Assembly (NCBI GenBank): GCA_028551475.1
Contig: CM052354.1
Span: forward strand, 20,235,258-20,299,257
Source of the DNA: Casuarina equisetifolia
Taxonomy: Eukaryota > Streptophyta > Magnoliopsida > Fagales > Casuarinaceae
Direction of reading: 5' to 3'
DNA: 64,000 nucleotides
The notes beneath the pieces were generated by a model, which saw nothing but the letters and a program-made list of their open reading frames with translations, was not told the DNA's origin and searched no databases. This document shows positions 62,367 through 64,000 of this stretch, piece after piece; positions within the stretch are counted from its first letter, which is position 1, and the number at the start of each line of letters is the position of its first letter. The position numbers and the translations under genes are program-made.

Positions 62367-62798
62367 CTAGAACGAGGGGAAGCCCATTTCACAGCGCCGG
62401 GGGCTGAGGCCGCATTCGTCTGGCAAGTTCTCAGCCATCTCCATAATCTCCTGCCCACCCCGGAACCCACCCATCTGCTGCATGACCACCCGCCTCAGCC
62501 CCTCACATCGGCACTGCCGGTCCATTTGTCTCAGCTGGCGACAGCAATCCTGGAAATGCTGCTGTTGGTTGCCGCCTTCGTAACCCCCACCCCCGGATTG
62601 TCTTTTCTGCATCAAATACTGCCGGCAGTGGTAGAGGTTTTGCTGTTGCTCCATCTGCTCGCGGCACCTCCCTATAGGGCCCCGGTTGTTATCATCCTCG
62701 CTGATCTCCGTAGTTGTTATGGTGGTATGATAGGCAGTGGCGTGGGAAATCAACAGAAGGGCTGACAAAAGAGCTGCTAGTGTTGTGAAACTGGCCAT
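62367..62798 (-). CDS. 2S albumin seed storage protein, copy 3
   Basis: 143 aa, intronless. Signal peptide (LLSALLLISHATA), acidic propeptide (ISEDDNN), and the eight-cysteine pattern with CREQ, YHC, CCRQL, CRCEG, DEC and RRC in order. Compared with copy 1 it is richer in Met and Gly in the inter-cysteine segments. It is the closest relative of the split copy 2. The frame is intact. Its upstream region keeps both RY elements, but the TATA position is changed. Confidence 0.94.
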   Translation of the reverse strand: MASFTTLAALLSALLLISHATAYHTTITTTEISEDDNNRGPIGRCREQMEQQQNLYHCRQYLMQKRQSGGGGYEGGNQQQHFQDCCRQLRQMDRQCRCEGLRRVVMQQMGGFRGGQEIMEMAENLPDECGLSPRRCEMGFPSF

Positions 62799-62866
62799 CG
62801 TTTTGGTATGAAAAGCTTGGGACAGTGAAATGTTTTGATATTACACGGAGGTGGAAGAGGCCGGTA

Positions 62867-62997
62867 CTTGTAGTGGATTTTGGGGTGTGCATGTAAAGTA
62901 CGTGTAAGGAGAGGTGGTTGGGCTGGCCGGCATATTGCGGGGGTGGCCTTGCATGGTAGGCTTGGTGTTTTCGCACTTCCACGTAGGTTGCCATGCA
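62867..62997 (-). promoter_or_regulatory. Promoter region of 2S albumin copy 3, TATA altered
   Basis: RY motif CATGCA at 62893-62888 and another at 62992-62997 (other strand) are conserved with copies 1 and 2. At the homologous TATA position the + strand reads CTTGTAG (62867-62873) instead of TTTATAG, so no TATAAA remains. Confidence 0.55.
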
Positions 62998-64000
62998 GAT
63001 GCTGTCAGAAACTGGTCTGTTGGGTTATCAAATTTGGTTTAGATCAACGTGAAGGTCAAATTGTTTAATAGTGATCTAACTACATTTATGCTACCTTTAA
63101 AGAAGCGAAATATTGGCGATTTCCAAGCTGCTTTGGTAGATTGCAAAATCTTGGTGAAGTTTATTAGCTATGTTGGTTGAATTATTTCGTCAGATATCCT
63201 AATTTAATCGGTTTAAGTTCCAAGAATATATAATTTGCGGATGTTTTATACAGGCATTTTTGGAAATCGTAAGTGTGATGCCCATGAGAGGCATTATGAA
63301 GAATATGAAGAAAAAAAGCAAAAATAAAAAGGAATCTGCAATAGAAGATCAAAGTAAAGAAGTCGAAGATATGGTTGCTAGATTTCTCAAACTATCCTTC
63401 TTTTTCTTTTTTGTTTAGTAAAAGAAATTTTATATATAAGACACCAATAAAAGATATTTAGAGGCTATTACATCTATGATAGAAGCATACATAACATTAC
63501 ATTAAAGATGATTCCCTCAAGTTTCCAAGCATATTGAATAAACAAGTTGTCAATCATTTTAGAGATCTTTCTAATATAACAAAACCCATCTCTTAAATGC
63601 TTTTTGATGGCTTCCAAAGTTACATATTCAAAGTTCACATTGTTTCTAAAAATTCTATTGATTTTTTTCATTCCAAATAATAGAAACAAAATATGCAAAT
63701 ACAAATTAATGATATATGCCTTAAAAATTTTCCCTTTTTCATAATGAAGGAGCCACCCAATCCCTTAGTGCCATGATAAGTATGATGGCTTCACATACAA
63801 CATAGTTTGCAACTATATCCAAATTGCAATTAAGCATCGACAGTTTGAGAAGATTTGATATCAAGATTTAGTAAAAGTACTACACAAACAATGATTTTTA
63901 TCCCTATGATCTCTAAGAAAGTGTAATCTATCTCTTGTAGCCAATCGATTTTGGAAATTTTAGGGGCTTTACTAGACATTTATATATAATATTACAATAT
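62998..64000. other. Upstream flank of 2S albumin copy 3, with a possible LINE relic
   Basis: The - strand frame at 63704-63474 vaguely resembles the C-terminal zf-RVT/post-RT segment of plant LINEs (a hydrophobic YLHILFLLFGMKKINRIFRN start followed by a basic helix). The resemblance is weak. Nothing else was recognised. Confidence 0.3.

Overview
The window is nuclear DNA of a woody dicot. It is AT-rich, its genes carry GT-AG introns, and retroelement debris is abundant. Seed 2S albumins with a walnut/hazelnut-type layout suggest Fagales (oak/chestnut/walnut relatives). That assignment is an inference from protein resemblance recalled without a database.

Layout. (1) 1-13921, + strand: two tandem full-size ABCB (MDR/P-glycoprotein, ABCB15-like) transporter genes. 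The first lacks only its first exon, which lies left of the window; the second is complete (7 exons, 1248 aa). (2) 14487-28995, - strand: a cluster of three intronless NDR1-like (NDR1/HIN1-like, LEA_2) genes, followed by two decayed copies. The most complete decayed copy has its upstream region split by a 4.9 kb decayed Ty1/copia element (22824-27695, 5-bp target duplication). (3) 29540-33233, - strand: a three-exon 2-oxoglutarate/Fe(II) dioxygenase of the gibberellin 2-oxidase (GA2ox7/8) type. (4) 35965-40341, - strand: a five-exon TRAPPC3/BET3 gene of the TRAPP vesicle-tethering complex. (5) 41036-43973: a large imperfect palindrome made of two head-to-head LTR-plus-gag pieces of a Ty3/gypsy-like element, flanked by a near-perfect 5-bp duplication. 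(6) 45448-47846, + strand: a hexameric polyubiquitin gene with TATA box and 5'-leader intron; the intron carries an internal tandem duplication, and a short remnant of a second ubiquitin gene lies downstream. (7) 49913-50440: a copia gag relic. (8) 51304-62798, - strand: a 2S albumin array of two intact genes and one pseudogene. The pseudogene is frameshifted and is split inside its coding sequence by a 5632-bp copia element with 214-bp LTRs and a perfect GTTAT duplication.

The genes do not form one pathway. The recurring theme is tandem duplication of accessory families (transporters, defence-type NDR1-like proteins, seed storage proteins) beside single-copy housekeeping genes (TRAPPC3, ubiquitin), with retroelements breaking individual family members. 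The strongest observations are the palindromic retroelement, the two retroelement insertions resolved to the base, and the conservation of W-box cores in the two intact NDR1-like copies that share an upstream block versus their loss in the decayed copy.
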